From: an uncultured Planctomycetaceae bacterium
GTDB lineage: Bacteria; Planctomycetota; Planctomycetia; Planctomycetales; Planctomycetaceae
Assembly (NCBI GenBank): GCA_937916515.1
Contig: CALFSX010000050.1
Location: 1-36,850 of the forward strand
Direction: 5' to 3'
DNA length: 36,850 nucleotides
Shown here: positions 25,443 through 34,599 of the stretch, in pieces
How positions within the stretch are numbered: the first letter of the stretch is position 1
How the letters are laid out: each line of letters opens with the position of its first letter
Program-made: the position numbers and the translations under genes
Notes under the pieces: model-generated
What the model saw: the letters and a program-made list of their open reading frames with translations, nothing else
Databases searched by the model: none
Told to the model about the DNA's origin: nothing

Positions 25443-27776
25443 ATGCAACGTTTCTTGATGTCGGCAGGCGTTGGCCAATGTTGCTTGATGCAGGTTCGAG
25501 GGCGCACAATCGCATTCGCGGCAGCCACAATAGTTGTCGTGTTATTGTGTTTCAGTCCGGCCCAATTACTGGCTCAGGTAGAAATTGACTCAAAACCTTT
25601 GGCTGAGTCAGGAGACCTGGCGTCGATGATGGTCGATGGTATTGATCGATTTTTGTTGAAGCAGATTCAGTCGCAGAAATTAATACGGAATGCGGATTGG
25701 CTAAAGAATTCACCCGATGACGCCTGGCGAGATTTGAAACGCGATCGTTTACGCGAAATCCTTGGAGCTCGTGATACTCGGATGTCGCCAGACTTGCATT
25801 TGATTGTGACTCCGGGCGATTCTGGACAACTGCACCAGGCTGATCGTTACACTGTTTATCGCGTCCGCTGGAATGTGCTTTGCGACCCTGCGCCGACAGC
25901 AAAAAATTTGCCGTCGATACAGGGCGAAGGGCTGATGCTTGTGCCTTCGGGAATGCCGACTGCGTTTGCGGTGGTCGTTCCTGATGCGGATGAGACGCCG
26001 GAGCAATTATGCGGACTTGCATCAGGGCTGGAATCGGAACATCAGATTGCCAGACATCTGGCTGCTTCTGGCGTTCAGGTGATTGTGCCATCGCTCATCA
26101 GTCGGAAGGAGAGCAAACGTAACGGTCGATCTCGTTTAACAAATCGGGAGTATCTAAGTCGATCTGCATTTCTGTTGGGGCGTCAGTTGATGGGCTACGA
26201 AATCCAGAAAATTCTGTCGGCTGTCGACTGGTTTGAAACACGGCAGTCGAAATCCGCTGTGCCTATTGTTGTTTGTGGTCGCGGCGAAGGGGGAATGCTG
26301 GCGATGTACGCCGGAGCTCTTGATCGTCGGATTTCTGCAACGGGAGTGGCTGGTTATTTTGGGCCGCGAGATTCGTCGTGGAACGAACCACTGGATCGAA
26401 ATGTGTTCGGTCGGTTGACAGACTTTGGTGATGCGGAAGTTGGGCGGCTGATTATCCCAGAGCGTCTGGTGATCGGCGACTTTGGTTATCCGGAAGTGAC
26501 TCTGATGGGCGAAGGCGGAGCACCGGCTCAGCTTAAGCCCGTTTCGTCCGAAATGGTGAGTGCCGAAGTGCAGCGACTTCGCGAAATGTCCGGCAACGGT
26601 TTTCAGGAACACGTGAAAGTAACGAACTCGCCAGTGATGTTTCTTCAATCGCTGCTGCCAGGTGTGTCAGTCGCGACAGCAGATGCATCACTTGTGAATG
26701 GTCAGGCTCTGACAGAAGAAATAGCAGCTCGTGAATTACTTCAGCTTCAGCAGATCGATCGTCACAACCAGGCACTGCTGAGTGAAAGTTGGTTCGTGCG
26801 TGACGAGTACTTTGGGCAGCTTGACCGCAGTTCTGTGGCGGCCTACAGGAAATCTGTGGAAAAGTATCGAGACGAATTCAGGAATGATGTGATCGGATCT
26901 TTTGATCTTTCACTGCTGCCGCCCAATGTTCGCAGTCGCAAGACATGGGAAACTGACAAATGGACGGGGCATGAAATTGTTCTGGATGTCTTTGATGATG
27001 TTTTTGCTTACGGAGTTCTGTTGCTGCCCAAAGACATGAAGCCTGAAGAGAAGCGTCCGGTGGTTGTTTGTCAGCATGGTCTGGAGGGACGCCCGACAGA
27101 TACGTTTCAGGGAGATCATCGTGCCTATCACGACTTCGCAGCGAAATTGTGTGAGCAGGGCTACATCACCTTTGCACCTCAGAATCCGTACATCTTTCAG
27201 GATCGCTTTCGTACTCTGCAACGCAAAGCTAACCCTCTGGGGAAGACCTTGTTTTCTGTCATCGTGCCACAACACCAACAAATCGTGAATTGGCTGAAGA
27301 CCGTCCCTGGAGTCGATCCGGATCGCATAGCATTTTACGGATTAAGCTACGGTGGAAAATCGGCCATGCGAATCCCCGCGCTGGTGACCGATTATTGCCT
27401 GTCCATTTGTTCCGCAGACTTCAACGAGTGGGTTCGCAAAAACGCGAGCACGCGTGACAGCTTCAGTTATGTGTGGACAGGGGAGTACGAAATTTTCGAG
27501 TGGAATCTGGGCAGCACGTTCAACTATTTCGAAATGGCCGCTTTAATTTGCCCTCGCCCATTTATGGTTGAACGTGGCCACTTCGATGGCGTGGGAGTCG
27601 ATCATTGGGTTGCTTACGAATACGCAAAGGTTCGGAATCTTTACGCGGCGCAACTGAAGATTCCGGAACGAACCGAAATTGAGTGGTTTGAGGGGCCTCA
27701 CACAATCAACGGCCAGGGGACGTTTGCGTTTTTGAATCGTCACCTTAATTGGACGCCCAGATCAGCCAATGAATAA
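25443..27776 (+). CDS. Secreted tandem alpha/beta hydrolase (acetyl xylan esterase/dienelactone hydrolase type)
   Basis: 777 residues from the ATG at 25443 (GGAAAG upstream); 25488 or 25368 are alternatives. The stretch MQVRGRTIAFAAATIVVVLL, ending AQLLAQ, is a signal peptide. Two hydrolase-like halves follow. The first (~110-330) has an elbow GRGEGG at 279-284 in place of GxSxG, so no nucleophile Ser. The second (~480-777) has an intact elbow YGLSYGG (Ser635), an Asp in ERGHFDGVG and a His in EGPHTING, a full triad. The second half resembles acetyl xylan esterases and dienelactone hydrolases. It probably removes acyl groups from extracellular or periplasmic glycans. The first half may be structural or substrate binding. 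Confidence 0.8.
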   Translation: MQRFLMSAGVGQCCLMQVRGRTIAFAAATIVVVLLCFSPAQLLAQVEIDSKPLAESGDLASMMVDGIDRFLLKQIQSQKLIRNADWLKNSPDDAWRDLKRDRLREILGARDTRMSPDLHLIVTPGDSGQLHQADRYTVYRVRWNVLCDPAPTAKNLPSIQGEGLMLVPSGMPTAFAVVVPDADETPEQLCGLASGLESEHQIARHLAASGVQVIVPSLISRKESKRNGRSRLTNREYLSRSAFLLGRQLMGYEIQKILSAVDWFETRQSKSAVPIVVCGRGEGGMLAMYAGALDRRISATGVAGYFGPRDSSWNEPLDRNVFGRLTDFGDAEVGRLIIPERLVIGDFGYPEVTLMGEGGAPAQLKPVSSEMVSAEVQRLREMSGNGFQEHVKVTNSPVMFLQSLLPGVSVATADASLVNGQALTEEIAARELLQLQQIDRHNQALLSESWFVRDEYFGQLDRSSVAAYRKSVEKYRDEFRNDVIGSFDLSLLPPNVRSRKTWETDKWTGHEIVLDVFDDVFAYGVLLLPKDMKPEEKRPVVVCQHGLEGRPTDTFQGDHRAYHDFAAKLCEQGYITFAPQNPYIFQDRFRTLQRKANPLGKTLFSVIVPQHQQIVNWLKTVPGVDPDRIAFYGLSYGGKSAMRIPALVTDYCLSICSADFNEWVRKNASTRDSFSYVWTGEYEIFEWNLGSTFNYFEMAALICPRPFMVERGHFDGVGVDHWVAYEYAKVRNLYAAQLKIPERTEIEWFEGPHTINGQGTFAFLNRHLNWTPRSANE

Positions 27777-27972
27777 CCAATGGCGCTCAGCACGATCAGA
27801 GGTTTGTTGCTTCCAGGGCAAACTCAGCGGAGCGATACGCAGCAAGTCAATTCACAAACATAGCAACGGCTGCAAATCTGCTGGGGCTCTGCCCTGAAAG
27901 GATTGCGAGCATATGCGGGCTAACAGGGCTCGAAGGGTTTCCCGCCGGTTGGGTGGTCTACAGTCCAGCCTG

Positions 27973-27997
27973 CGCGCACGACCAGTTTTGGTGCGCG
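27973..27997 (-). terminator. Possible terminator hairpin of the secretin-lipoprotein operon
   Basis: CGCGCAC (27973-27979) pairs with GTGCGCG (27991-27997) 12 bp beyond the lipoprotein stop. There is no U-tract, so it could be only a stable hairpin. Confidence 0.3.
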
Positions 27998-28008
27998 ATT
28001 GCGTTGCC

Positions 28009-28698
28009 TTATCGGTTGGACTTAGGCATTGAGATCGTAAGCGTGTCCAGTTGCTCTGAGGCGGCTCGACTTGTTTCAGCTTTCGTGGCAGCATCAACGT
28101 TGGCGTGCCGTGGCGATGGTGGCTTGGTGACAACACCTCGCTCAATCGATGTGGATGGTTTCAGTGTGTTGCGACCCCTCAGGCTGACTTCGGTATATGG
28201 CGACGAAACTTTCTTGCCGTCCTTGTCTTCAATCTCGACTCGCAAAGCGCAGATGACATCTGCCTTGCCTTTTTCGACGTACGGAAGAAACACGTTATAC
28301 GTATGTCCTAACGTGCCATCTGTGCGGTGAGCTTCAAAAGCTCCGGGGGCAAAATTGAACTGATGAATCGGTGTCGGATCGATTTCATCAGCATCGAAAT
28401 TGCTGTACTCATAGATTCGAACGACGGAGTTCACTTTTATCGGCGATGGCGAACCGTGTGTGAAGAACATGATTTGCCCGGCAAAGCCTCGTCCCGGACG
28501 TTCATCCAGCCCCTGGCCCTCCGCCGGTTCCCAAAGGCATAGGATTTTGGAAACCGGTTTGTCTCCCTTTGCCGCTCGAACCAACGCCATCGGTGAGGTC
28601 AGCACGTTCTTTGACGTCTGCAGCAAAGAGTCAGTTGCACAGCCTGCCATGCACAGCAAGCCACAGAATACAGTCAGAAGTTTTGAATGTTGCATCAT
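28009..28698 (-). CDS. Putative outer-membrane lipoprotein linked to the secretin
   Basis: About 229 residues. The N-terminus MMQHSKLLTVFCGLLCMAGC is a lipoprotein signal with Cys after MAG. The start at 28698 puts the signal peptide at the N-terminus; an in-frame ATG at 28722 adds eight residues. The mature part contains a beta-rich domain (KILCLWEPAEGQGLDERPG, GQIMFFTHGSPSPIKVNSVV) and a polar tail rich in Ser/Thr/Ala. No family name is recognised. It starts 53 bp downstream of the giant secretin on the same strand, so it may be a pilotin-like or accessory partner. That role is inferred from position only. Confidence 0.7.
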   Translation of the reverse strand: MMQHSKLLTVFCGLLCMAGCATDSLLQTSKNVLTSPMALVRAAKGDKPVSKILCLWEPAEGQGLDERPGRGFAGQIMFFTHGSPSPIKVNSVVRIYEYSNFDADEIDPTPIHQFNFAPGAFEAHRTDGTLGHTYNVFLPYVEKGKADVICALRVEIEDKDGKKVSSPYTEVSLRGRNTLKPSTSIERGVVTKPPSPRHANVDAATKAETSRAASEQLDTLTISMPKSNR

Positions 28699-28751
28699 TT
28701 TAAAGACTGCTGTTGAAGACATGAATCAAACCATGAATCATCATTCATGAT

Positions 28752-31700
28752 CTACTGTTTTGCGTTCTTCGATCGCATAAATCGTCGAGCCCATGAGGCA
28801 GCCTCCTGGTCCTTGTCGCTGTTTGTCGTACCAGAGGCCGTCTTAACTTCCTTCGTTTGGTTGCTTCCCGACGCCGGAATGATTTCCGGCCCCGAACTGT
28901 TCATTCCACGAAAGTCGCTTTCCGTCAGACTGTTTTTTGAAACCTGCATGTTGTTGTTGCCGGATGCATTTGTTTGAGGTGGCAACAGCATTCCCTGATC
29001 GTTTGATGGACCAAACTCCTGGGTTGGAATCGGTGTTCCGATTCCGCCTGGAGGCAAAGGTTCGCCCATGTATCGATCAAGATCAGATTGAGGGACACTG
29101 AACAGCGGGCCATGCAATGCTTCAGCCTGCGATTCGATAAAGTGCATGCGTTCTGATTCAACCTGCTTGATTAATTCTGAATCAGCATCGCCGTAGATAA
29201 TGCGTGGAGTCAGGAAGATCAAAAGTTCACGACGAGCAGTACTTGTGCTGTCGTACCGGAATGCGGAGCCAATCAGTGGCAGGTCACCCAGCCACGGTAC
29301 CTTGCGTTCCAGAGTCTCATCGGACTTGGTAATCATACCGCCGATGACAATCGTCTGTCCGTTGGGAACGGATACAGCTGTGTCTGCAATGGCTGAGTCG
29401 ATGATCACAGATTCTACAACGTTGCCTGTTGTGACGTCGGTGTAAACCGGCACACCACCGGAGGACAGTGAACTCTTTTCAGCGTACACGGCCATGTTAA
29501 TGGTGTTGTCCGCTGTTACTCGCGGCGTGACTTCAAGGATAATTCCGATGTCCTGCTGAGTAATATTTGGCGTCACGAAGTTGTTCGTTGTTGTTACTCC
29601 GTCAACAACTGGAACCTGCTGCCCAACCTGAATTCGAGCAGTGTTGTTGTGAGTCGTTCGAATCTGAGGGCGGCTTAACACCTGGACAGTTCTTCGTGCA
29701 GCCAGAGCTCTGACCAGCACGCTGACAGCGTCGGATTGAGCCGAGAAGACAAAGCCTCCGAAGCCCAGGTCGCTGTTTTGGCGTCCCAGCGAAAAGTTGC
29801 TGATGCCCTGGGTGGCAACAAGGCTGTTGTTTGTTCGTCCGGAGTTGTTGCCGAGTGCCGAGGTAGTGTTGTTGAAGTTGAATCCCGGTGTTTCGTTTCG
29901 CGATTCAATGTTTGTGGTTGTTGTCTGCGTTCCGTTCTGCAGAGTATTCGTTGTTGTCGTTGTAACAATGTCAGCAACAGACGACAGAATACTTCGAGAG
30001 AACAACGTTGGGTCCTGAAAACCCAGTTCAATTCCAAATTCATCCGTGTTGTCCAGTTGGACTTCAACAATCAAAGCCTGAATGATGACCTGAGGCGGAT
30101 TTGCATCCAGCTCTGTAATGATCTGGCTGATCTGGCTGAAGTATTCCGGCGAGGCACTTACAATCAGCGAGTTGCTGTTGTTATCTGCGGTAACAATCAC
30201 TTCCTGACGGATACGTTCGATGTTGCTGATCAGGTCCGTATCCTGCAGCGCCTGTTGTTCCGTCAAAAACGCATTGACTGCATCCGCAACGATGCTGGCT
30301 TCTACGTTTCGCATCGGAACAACGGTGGTTTCGCGATGTCGCGATTCCGTTGTGTCCAGTCGCAGCAGAATAGCTTCCACCACAGACAGCGATTCTGCAC
30401 CTCCCACAGCAAGAACTGTGTTTGTGCGAGTGTCTGCAGAAAACTGAACCGGTATCAGGCTGCTGGCAGCGTCTTGTGCTCCTGCAATCTGGATTCCCAG
30501 TTGGTCTTCCTGATTCTGATTTTCAAACAACGATGTCAGCAGCTCAACAGATTGAGTCGCATCGGCATTTCGCAGTGCAAAAACTTTGATTTCCGCAATC
30601 GCCGTAGGTGGCATGTCCAGTTGCTTCACCAAAGCCAGCAATAAAGGCATGCTGGCTTCCGGTGCAGAAATAACCAGGCTGTTTGAGCGTGGATCTGAGC
30701 TCACTCGAACATCCACCAGAATGCCTGAACGAATCAGCTCTCGACCATTGCCGGTTGCCGTTAGAAACTCAAGAGCAACAGACTTGCTTCCCTGAAGTTC
30801 CTGGTTGGTTTGATTGCCACCACCACCGCCAGCTCCGCCTTGTGTCTGACGTTGAGGAGGATTGGATGCACTTTGGATTGCGTTTGAGATAATCGTAGAT
30901 AGCTCGTCCGCTGTGGCGTGTTTCAGCGCTACGATTTCGACACGATGCACGGCACCCGGTTGATCGCGGTCGATCTTTTCGATCAGCTTCGCAATTTCTT
31001 CAAGGTCGTTGGCTCGTCCCTGAACCACAAGCGAGTTCGTGCGGGCATCAGTGATGACTCGAACACGAGTACCCAGTCCACCGCGTTCTTCAAAGAACGT
31101 GGTGATCGAACTGGCGACTTCTGAGGCGATGGCATTCTGTAAGCCGAACGCTTTGAATTCCGTTTCCGGATCGACTCGTTTATCCAGTCGGTCCGCCAGG
31201 TCAAGAATTGATTCCAGGTCAATTTGAGGAGCCAGAATCAGAATCGCATTGGGTTTAACAACTGGCAGAAACGCGGCAGCTTTGCGATCGTTGGTGCCTC
31301 GGTTTCGAAGTTCAGCCAACTGTGTGTAGACGTCAGACAGCAACTGAGACATTGCTTCTGAATTGACATGCTGCAGTTCCAGCAGGTGAATGTCAGGCAG
31401 TGAGCCGACGCTCATTTCTTCCAGCTGTTGAATAATTCTGGACACTTTATCAACGTCGCCTTCATTACCCTTCAGAATCAGGATGCCCAGTTCCTGCATC
31501 GCCTGAACGTTGACGTCGCCTCGCAGGTTGAGCGAAGACCCGTCAGCTCCCGGTTGAGTTGTATTGCCGGCTTGTGGTTGACCAGCTTCACGTTCAGCTT
31601 GTTGCCCCGCTGGAGTCTGCAATGCCACCATTCGATGAATTTGCTCATTCAGGTCTTTGGCAGTGACATCGGTTACTCCCTTGTTGGGAAGCAGCTTGAC

Positions 31701-32696
31701 GGTTTCGTTGGCGTCGATCTGAGGCTTATCCAGCTCGTCGATCAGGCGAGTTAAGTGGCTGGCCCGTTTTGAGGTGGCTTCAACCAAAAGTGCATTGTTG
31801 GCCTGATCGATTCCGACGCGGAACAGTGCTTGAGGCTCTTCGCCGTCTTCCGTCTCAACAGCATCGTTGACGACGAATGTTGGCAGTCCATTCAATCCCT
31901 GCTTCACCAGTTTTGATCGAGATTCAAACACCAGATAGATCGAACGAGCCACATCGGCCGCCTTGGCGTTTTCGATACTGACTGTTTTTACTGAAACCGG
32001 ACCAGGGTCCTGAGGTGGTGTTGCAGCAGCTGATTCCTGAGCGTTGGCTGGTCGAGCATTTACGAAACCCGCAAACGGAGCAGCCGGCTGCTGAGCGGTT
32101 TCAGCATTTTGCTGTCCCTGTTGTTGCGACGCCCAGCTAACGCGAGGACTACCGTCTTCTGTGCGAGCACTTGCCTGCTGAAACGGAGACTGGGCGTTGC
32201 GGTTGCCGAACAACGTTGAGGTTTGCCCCGGCTTGGCAGGGTAGGCCGAATTGGACCATTCCGTGAGAGCAGGGCGAGCGTATTTTGTGCGAGCTTCCTC
32301 AAGCTTCATTACAATCAGAAATTCGCCCTGATTCATCAAACGGAAACCCTGAGGTTCCAGTTCGGCGTTCAGAATACGAATTGCTGATTCCGCTTCGTAC
32401 CGCTTGCGATCTCGGCGAGCGTACCGACCGTGGGGGACCTTATCCATCACAAGCGTGAGGTTGCCCTGTTCTGCGACATTGCGCAGCACTCGGTCCCACG
32501 TTGATTCGAAGAAGTTCAGGCGTATGCCTGCTTCATCTTCGATGGGTTCAGGAAGTTCTGTACCAGATCCAAAGGCTTCGCGAAATGGCTTCGCGGATTC
32601 TTCAGATGCGTCCAGAGATGTAGTTTGATTAAGCAACCAGGCTCCACCGGCAGTTGTGCCAGCAAGCAGAATCGCTAGAAAGCCATGACGTCTCAC
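28752..32696 (-). CDS. Giant secretin (GspD/PilQ superfamily) with expanded N-domains
   Basis: 1314 residues from a GTG with AAGGA 8 nt upstream. Signal peptide MRRHGFLAILLAGTTAGGAW. Residues ~57-133 are an STN/N0-like domain. A Gln/Ala-rich linker follows. Then come seven NolW/secretin-N-like repeats starting near residues 236, 333, 436, 514, 586, 703 and 790, each opening with a strand such as VKTVSIENA, IHLLELQHV or VEIVALKHA. The secretin pore domain (~880-1180) carries VPNGQTIVIGGM and VPWLGDLPLIGSAF. A low-complexity tail of ~120 residues closes it. Ordinary GspD has three N1-N3 repeats. It should form a large outer-membrane channel for type II secretion or pilus-like export. A lipoprotein follows; no ATPase or pseudopilin genes lie in this window. 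Confidence 0.88.
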   Translation of the reverse strand: MRRHGFLAILLAGTTAGGAWLLNQTTSLDASEESAKPFREAFGSGTELPEPIEDEAGIRLNFFESTWDRVLRNVAEQGNLTLVMDKVPHGRYARRDRKRYEAESAIRILNAELEPQGFRLMNQGEFLIVMKLEEARTKYARPALTEWSNSAYPAKPGQTSTLFGNRNAQSPFQQASARTEDGSPRVSWASQQQGQQNAETAQQPAAPFAGFVNARPANAQESAAATPPQDPGPVSVKTVSIENAKAADVARSIYLVFESRSKLVKQGLNGLPTFVVNDAVETEDGEEPQALFRVGIDQANNALLVEATSKRASHLTRLIDELDKPQIDANETVKLLPNKGVTDVTAKDLNEQIHRMVALQTPAGQQAEREAGQPQAGNTTQPGADGSSLNLRGDVNVQAMQELGILILKGNEGDVDKVSRIIQQLEEMSVGSLPDIHLLELQHVNSEAMSQLLSDVYTQLAELRNRGTNDRKAAAFLPVVKPNAILILAPQIDLESILDLADRLDKRVDPETEFKAFGLQNAIASEVASSITTFFEERGGLGTRVRVITDARTNSLVVQGRANDLEEIAKLIEKIDRDQPGAVHRVEIVALKHATADELSTIISNAIQSASNPPQRQTQGGAGGGGGNQTNQELQGSKSVALEFLTATGNGRELIRSGILVDVRVSSDPRSNSLVISAPEASMPLLLALVKQLDMPPTAIAEIKVFALRNADATQSVELLTSLFENQNQEDQLGIQIAGAQDAASSLIPVQFSADTRTNTVLAVGGAESLSVVEAILLRLDTTESRHRETTVVPMRNVEASIVADAVNAFLTEQQALQDTDLISNIERIRQEVIVTADNNSNSLIVSASPEYFSQISQIITELDANPPQVIIQALIVEVQLDNTDEFGIELGFQDPTLFSRSILSSVADIVTTTTTNTLQNGTQTTTTNIESRNETPGFNFNNTTSALGNNSGRTNNSLVATQGISNFSLGRQNSDLGFGGFVFSAQSDAVSVLVRALAARRTVQVLSRPQIRTTHNNTARIQVGQQVPVVDGVTTTNNFVTPNITQQDIGIILEVTPRVTADNTINMAVYAEKSSLSSGGVPVYTDVTTGNVVESVIIDSAIADTAVSVPNGQTIVIGGMITKSDETLERKVPWLGDLPLIGSAFRYDSTSTARRELLIFLTPRIIYGDADSELIKQVESERMHFIESQAEALHGPLFSVPQSDLDRYMGEPLPPGGIGTPIPTQEFGPSNDQGMLLPPQTNASGNNNMQVSKNSLTESDFRGMNSSGPEIIPASGSNQTKEVKTASGTTNSDKDQEAASWARRFMRSKNAKQ

Positions 32697-33077
32697 CGGA
32701 GTGATCCTTCACGAATTGCAGGCTTTCGATGGCCTCCCCCGTTCACCAATAGGATGTCAACAAGAGTGTTTTTGCACCGACACCAATCGCTGGCAGCAAA
32801 AACAAGTTCCCCTGAGGCAGAGGAGAACTGGGCACAAGCCGATCTCCAACTGTTGACTCTATCGATTATTAGGATCTATCGGTCGGTAGGGGTTGTTATG
32901 ATCAATCTGGTTTCAACGGTTTATCATATAGTTACGACCGTAACGTTTATTTCGAAGACTCAGGTCCCGTTAACAAACGAATACTTGCATAGATTGCGCA
33001 TTCTTAAGTGGCTGAAGAAACGAATTGCCTGTCCCATTTTTCAATGCTTATGGCTTTTTATCAGTGGCGCAAACGAA
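32697..33077. other. AT-richer intergenic region upstream of the secretin gene
   Basis: No gene is supported. A perfect dyad GTTACG-AC-CGTAAC at 32931-32944 is a possible operator. The secretin promoter is expected here, but no confident boxes were found. Confidence 0.4.
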
Positions 33078-33106
33078 AACGCCCCGCAGATGATCTGCGG
33101 GGCGTT
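33078..33106 (-). terminator. Intrinsic terminator of the Cys/Gly-rich protein gene
   Basis: Perfect 13-bp stem AACGCCCCGCAGA / TCTGCGGGGCGTT with loop TGA. On the minus strand the stem runs into TTTTCGTTT. It lies about 105 bp after the stop of the gene at 33212. Confidence 0.75.
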
Positions 33107-33211
33107 CCAGGTTTTAAGCTTATTGGTCAACAGTTAATGTCAGGTGCAGCCGCTTAATTCGCCTCAGCGCTTAATTGGAGTGCTGCCATCTCAAAGTGGT
33201 CTCAGTTTGCT

Positions 33212-33853
33212 TTAAGGGCTAGCTGGAGGAGCGCCCGAGTTGAACTTTGTTTTGTCGGATTTCGTGGTCGTGGCAACCGTAGTTGCGGTGACCGCAGCGA
33301 ACGCTCCGACGGCAGCCAGTGTGCCGATGCTGGCTCCACCGAATGCACCACCACCTAAAATTCCACCACCCAGCAGGCCACCGCGACATCCTGATCGACC
33401 ACAGTCTCCGCCGCATCCTTCACCGGAATCGCCACAGCAGTCTTCGTCGCACGCATACTGTCCACGCACTGATGTCTCATTGGAAGTGACAAGTGCCTGA
33501 CGAGCTGATGGGGGAGCTGTCTGTGGATTCCAGAAACGACAAGCCTGTTCAGTTGTTGAAGTTCGCACGACGTGCATCCCGGAACGCAGACCGCGAACGT
33601 AGTAACGACCGCTGGCGTCTGTTCTGGCTTGAGCCACCATTGTGTCGTTGTGGTAAACGCCTACGGCAACGTTCACTCTGGGAGTTCCATCGTCTGCGAC
33701 AACAAGGCCCAGAAAGTCGCCTGCGTCCGACAGGACGACATCAGAAATCGGTGCCTTGGCAGTTGCGGCGACCGGCTCGTTAAAGGCCTGTGCTGGCACG
33801 GCCATGCAAAGAACGGCGACCACTGACAAAAAACTTCCAATGTCAGACTTCAT
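33212..33853 (-). CDS. Secreted protein: carboxypeptidase-regulatory-like domain, Cys/Gly-rich stretch, C-terminal hydrophobic segment
   Basis: 213 residues from the ATG at 33853, which has GGAG with 9 nt spacing; an in-frame start at 33868 is less likely. Signal peptide MKSDIGSFLSVVAVLCMAVP ends AQA. Residues ~43-110 form a CarboxypepD_reg-like beta-sandwich (GDFLGLVVADDGTPRVNVAV, TDASGRYYVRGLRSGMHVV). Next is a stretch with many Cys and Gly (CDEDCCGDSGEGCGGDCG), then a Gly-rich region and a hydrophobic segment (GTLAAVGAFAAVTATTVA) that could anchor it. The fold domain usually has structural rather than catalytic roles. Function unknown. Confidence 0.75.
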   Translation of the reverse strand: MKSDIGSFLSVVAVLCMAVPAQAFNEPVAATAKAPISDVVLSDAGDFLGLVVADDGTPRVNVAVGVYHNDTMVAQARTDASGRYYVRGLRSGMHVVRTSTTEQACRFWNPQTAPPSARQALVTSNETSVRGQYACDEDCCGDSGEGCGGDCGRSGCRGGLLGGGILGGGAFGGASIGTLAAVGAFAAVTATTVATTTKSDKTKFNSGAPPASP

Positions 33854-33984
33854 GACTGATCTCTCCAAAGTAATCGAAAGGCCATTAACTGGTCGGTTGT
33901 CGACGGCAGGCCTGTGACGGTTGATTCAATTGATACTGAAGTAAAGATTCGGCAGGTAGTGACGGTAGGTTTTAAGAAAAAGGT

Positions 33985-34042
33985 CCCAACGGATGCCGGG
34001 ATTCGCAGGATAACTCACAGCGAATCACTTGCGACGGTTGGG
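33985..34042 (-). promoter_or_regulatory. Nested hairpin followed by a U-rich run in the leader of the Cys/Gly-rich protein gene
   Basis: An outer stem CCCAAC (33985-33990) / GTTGGG (34037-34042) encloses a perfect GATTCGC (34000-34006) / GCGAATC (34020-34026) stem. Read on the minus strand the structure is followed by CCTTTTTCTTAAAA. This looks like an attenuator or terminator ~130 bp before the start codon of the gene at 33853. A chance structure cannot be excluded. Confidence 0.35.
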
Positions 34043-34123
34043 CAAAACAGCGAAGTTCTGCGGAATGACGGCGGTGCTGGATAAGTGATTCGGGCCAAAA
34101 GTCAGTGTTTTTAGGCAAATGCA

Positions 34124-34555
34124 GTGTTTCAGTTCCTACGTCGCCTGCTGTCAGGCAACCGAAATCAGTCCAATTCCCCCAAACGAATGTTGCAGATGTT
34201 CGACCGCGAACGGCAAAATCTGCAGCAGGATTTTTTTCACGCCGCCGCAGCTTCCGGCAAACCTCGCGGCCTGCGCTGGAAAAATTGCGATTGGCTGGCG
34301 ACCTACGTTTTGGTGAATGACGAAGCAACCGGCACGTTGACGTTGTTTTGCGGCGTCAACGTTTCGTTTGAAGCCATTGAAGGCGGCGACATGGAAGGCG
34401 TGGAAGCCGTTTCCATGATTCGCGATGGCAGCGCCGTCTTTCACGCAAGGGAAGGACGCTGGGGAACCGGTGGCAAAGTGTTGTTTAACGTTACCCCGCA
34501 AACTGCTGCAACCGTTGCCGCTTCAGGTCAGTCCATTGTCGCAGCGTCTGACTAA
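34124..34555 (+). CDS. Small conserved-looking protein of unknown function
   Basis: 143 residues from a GTG at 34124 (MFQFLRRLLSGN). No signal peptide and no family recognised. Ordered blocks such as GLRWKNCDWLATYVLVND, TLTLFCGVNVSFEAIEGGDM and TAVFHAREGRWGTGGKVLF-like text (SAVFHAREGRWGTGGKVLFN) alternate strands and turns, as expected for a compact cytoplasmic beta-rich domain. The composition is protein-like throughout, which favours a real gene. It is convergent with the ABC-like gene at 34600, 44 bp away. Confidence 0.6.
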   Translation: MFQFLRRLLSGNRNQSNSPKRMLQMFDRERQNLQQDFFHAAAASGKPRGLRWKNCDWLATYVLVNDEATGTLTLFCGVNVSFEAIEGGDMEGVEAVSMIRDGSAVFHAREGRWGTGGKVLFNVTPQTAATVAASGQSIVAASD

Positions 34556-34599
34556 AAACCTGCGAGCCAAAGTCTTCGACTCCGCCTCTTGGAGACACG

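Noticed and set aside
29736-30644. 302-codon plus-strand frame opposite the secretin
   Set aside because: Antisense shadow; Cys/Arg/Gln-rich with no recognisable fold.
32685-33137. 150-codon plus-strand frame upstream of the secretin
   Set aside because: Runs through the likely secretin promoter and a terminator hairpin; no domain.
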